Assembly (NCBI GenBank): GCA_016718135.1
Contig: JADKEF010000017.1
Location: 248,001-312,000, forward strand
Direction: 5' to 3'
Length of the DNA: 64,000 nucleotides
DNA from: Acidobacteriota bacterium
Lineage (GTDB): Bacteria > Acidobacteriota > Blastocatellia > Pyrinomonadales > Pyrinomonadaceae
In this document: positions 62,673 to 64,000 of the stretch, piece after piece
Layout of the letters: every line of letters begins with the position of its first letter
How positions within the stretch are numbered: the first letter of the stretch is position 1
Translations under genes and position numbers: made by a program
Notes under the pieces: model-generated
Told to the model about the DNA's origin: nothing
Seen by the model: the letters and a program-made list of their open reading frames with translations, nothing else
Database searches by the model: none

Positions 62673-64000
62673 ATTCTTCCAAGTCTTCTTGATCGGATGA
62701 GCCTCGGTATTGAAAACGACCTTCTTGATATCCAACGTCTTGTCCGGTGCAAAGAGAAGGTAAAAATACTTGAAGGTCTCCGCCAGTAAGAAGCTGTGCA
62801 TGTAATCCGTCTTCTCTTTTGTTACAACATTCTTTAGTCCTGCATAGGCGACGTCGGTGCGGCAGTGTCTGACAAAATCCTCGAACATCTGTTTGCCCAT
62901 CGCCAGATATCTCGGATCCTTCGTTGTCTGGTAAAGAATATATGTCGATTCGACTATCTCGGGTCGGAGCGGATAGCCGCCGCTTACGACCTTTCCGGTT
63001 TTGTAATCGTAAACCTCCGGTTCGATGCCGTGGACCTGCCACATTTTGAACATCGAATCCTGCAACGCTCTCGCACGATTGAGATCGCCATCGAGAGCGA
63101 GTAGCCCTGGGAAAAATGCATCCAGGGCACCAGTCGTCGTGGCAATGCGTTTGCCGGTATTCATATCGGCGCGACCATACCAGAGGTCGCCGACTTTGAC
63201 CGAGCCAGTGCGATTTGTCGCAGTCAGGTCGGTGCCTTCGTCGGCAAGGTACGAGTGGACCTTAGCAATCGAGTCTTCCCACATGTCGCGGCATTCCTTG
63301 TCGCCAAAAAGAATGTCACATTTGAGCAGGTATTCGTAATAGCTGTCGATCTCAGCCGACACGTGGCTGTCCGTATTTGTCCACTTCCCTGTCTCGACAT
63401 TGATGTTCGTCCCAACAAGTCCAATAGGTGAACGACGATTGTAGGTCTCAACGAGCGCACGTTTTGCCTTGTCATAATAGACCTGTTTGCCGGTGAGTTT
63501 CGCGAGCGTTCCAAATTCGATCAACAATGTTCCCGTTTCCGCCGGATTTGAGACCGCTCCGCTCGTTTTCCCGGTTTTCAGATTGACGTTCTTATAAGGC
63601 AAGCCCGTAGGCGAATCAAACACCGGCAGCAACCGCGTCCCAAGATCATCCGCCAATGCCAGCAACTTCTTATCGCCAGTCATCTGATAACTGGACAACA
63701 AACCGCCGAGCACGCGAATGACGATCTCAAAATTCTGAACCGAAATGTCTTTGTCAAAGGAAAGGTTCTTAGTAATGTACTCGCGGGTCTTATCCGCCTC
63801 ACCCCTGAAACCCAGCAAATACAATGAATCGAGCGAATCCACCGGCGTCATCAGCACAGTCGTCCCATACCAATCGCGACAAGTCTTTGTCAGCGGTTTC
63901 AGATCATCATGGCCCCAGCAATACTGCTTGTAGCCGTTCCAGGCGTGGAGGAACTCAGTCTTGATTTGTTCCGTAAGCTTCTTTCTGTCAACGGAATGGG
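62670..64000 (-). CDS. Glycoside hydrolase family 47 alpha-mannosidase, N-terminus beyond the window
   Basis: GH47 enzymes remove alpha-1,2-linked mannose with a calcium-dependent inverting mechanism; mostly eukaryotic, but also in some bacteria. The visible 440+ residues (the reading frame remains open to base 64000, where it still encodes KKLTEQIKTEFLHAWNGYKQY) show family hallmarks: HAWNGYKQYCWGHDDLKPL, TVLMTPVDSLDSLYLLG, FEIVIRVLGGLLSSYQMTG, GLPYKNVNLKTGK, DSYYEYLLK and ETFKYFYLLF near the C-terminus. A signal peptide is expected upstream but not visible. Minus-strand, 53 bases upstream of the epimerase start. Confidence 0.88.
   Translation of the reverse strand, partial: HSVDRKKLTEQIKTEFLHAWNGYKQYCWGHDDLKPLTKTCRDWYGTTVLMTPVDSLDSLYLLGFRGEADKTREYITKNLSFDKDISVQNFEIVIRVLGGLLSSYQMTGDKKLLALADDLGTRLLPVFDSPTGLPYKNVNLKTGKTSGAVSNPAETGTLLIEFGTLAKLTGKQVYYDKAKRALVETYNRRSPIGLVGTNINVETGKWTNTDSHVSAEIDSYYEYLLKCDILFGDKECRDMWEDSIAKVHSYLADEGTDLTATNRTGSVKVGDLWYGRADMNTGKRIATTTGALDAFFPGLLALDGDLNRARALQDSMFKMWQVHGIEPEVYDYKTGKVVSGGYPLRPEIVESTYILYQTTKDPRYLAMGKQMFEDFVRHCRTDVAYAGLKNVVTKEKTDYMHSFLLAETFKYFYLLFAPDKTLDIKKVVFNTEAHPIKKTWKN

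Overview
The window reads as chromosome of an Acidobacteriota member, most likely class Blastocatellia (Pyrinomonadales-like). This is inferred, not computed. The pointers are a pentaheme alternative-complex-III cytochrome, a TIGR02999-type ECF sigma factor beside a Ser/Thr kinase with TPR repeats, a secreted FG-GAP/dockerin protein, DUF4097- and Beta_propel-type exoproteins, a bacterial GH47 mannosidase, weak Shine-Dalgarno sites and many short intergenic repeats. There is no rRNA, tRNA, CRISPR array, prophage or intact insertion sequence that I can support.

Layout. 0-6 kb: ActA-like cytochrome, zinc-motif-less ROK protein, frameshifted GT9 glycosyltransferase, DedA protein, GHMP sugar kinase, and a secreted NGG-repeat protein with a strong hairpin against its ribosome site. 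6-11 kb: purQ/purS, a DUF4870 membrane protein, purB, an AI-2E-type transporter and asd. 11.5-19.7 kb: a 1530-residue multidomain exoprotein divergent from an ECF sigma/kinase pair. 19.7-24.4 kb: aminotransferase, CsbD-like protein, RNB ribonuclease, metallophosphoesterase and lipid kinase. 24.4-30.2 kb: a lysine/diaminopimelate cluster (dapD, dapA, dapB, dapE, lysC) which, with asd, covers most of the succinylase route. 30.3-35.7 kb: a methionine/sulfur operon (metY, metX, SDR, cysK-like) behind what I read as a SAM-II riboswitch plus intrinsic terminator, with a second SDR upstream. 35.8-39 kb: acyl-CoA synthetase, DUF488 protein (apparent AUC start) and AlkA-like glycosylase. 39-44 kb: repeat-rich DNA, secreted and hypothetical proteins, and a one-domain Ski2-like helicase. 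44-47.6 kb: secA, then a HigBA-like toxin-antitoxin pair. 47.7-56.3 kb: beta-propeller protein, M19 dipeptidase, PhyH oxygenase, a PAS5-GGDEF-EAL protein and a repeat mosaic. 56.3-64 kb: S9 peptidase, class-A-beta-lactamase-like hydrolase, amino-acid permease, a 17-residue-repeat protein, an epimerase and a GH47 mannosidase cut by the window end.

The themes are amino-acid biosynthesis, secreted peptide and glycan breakdown with uptake, and envelope or extracellular proteins. The most distinctive non-gene signal is a set of short palindromic and tandem repeats at gene boundaries. They are densest at 38-44 kb (GTCTCAC/GTGAGAC hairpins and two long palindromes) and 55.4-55.9 kb (CGTCCCAG octamers), and some run into coding ends. 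The best candidates for follow-up are the SAM-II riboswitch outside its best-known hosts, the hairpin-repeat cluster, the 212-base palindrome, the octamer mosaic, the pre-SD hairpin at 5.1 kb and the 17-residue repeat protein.
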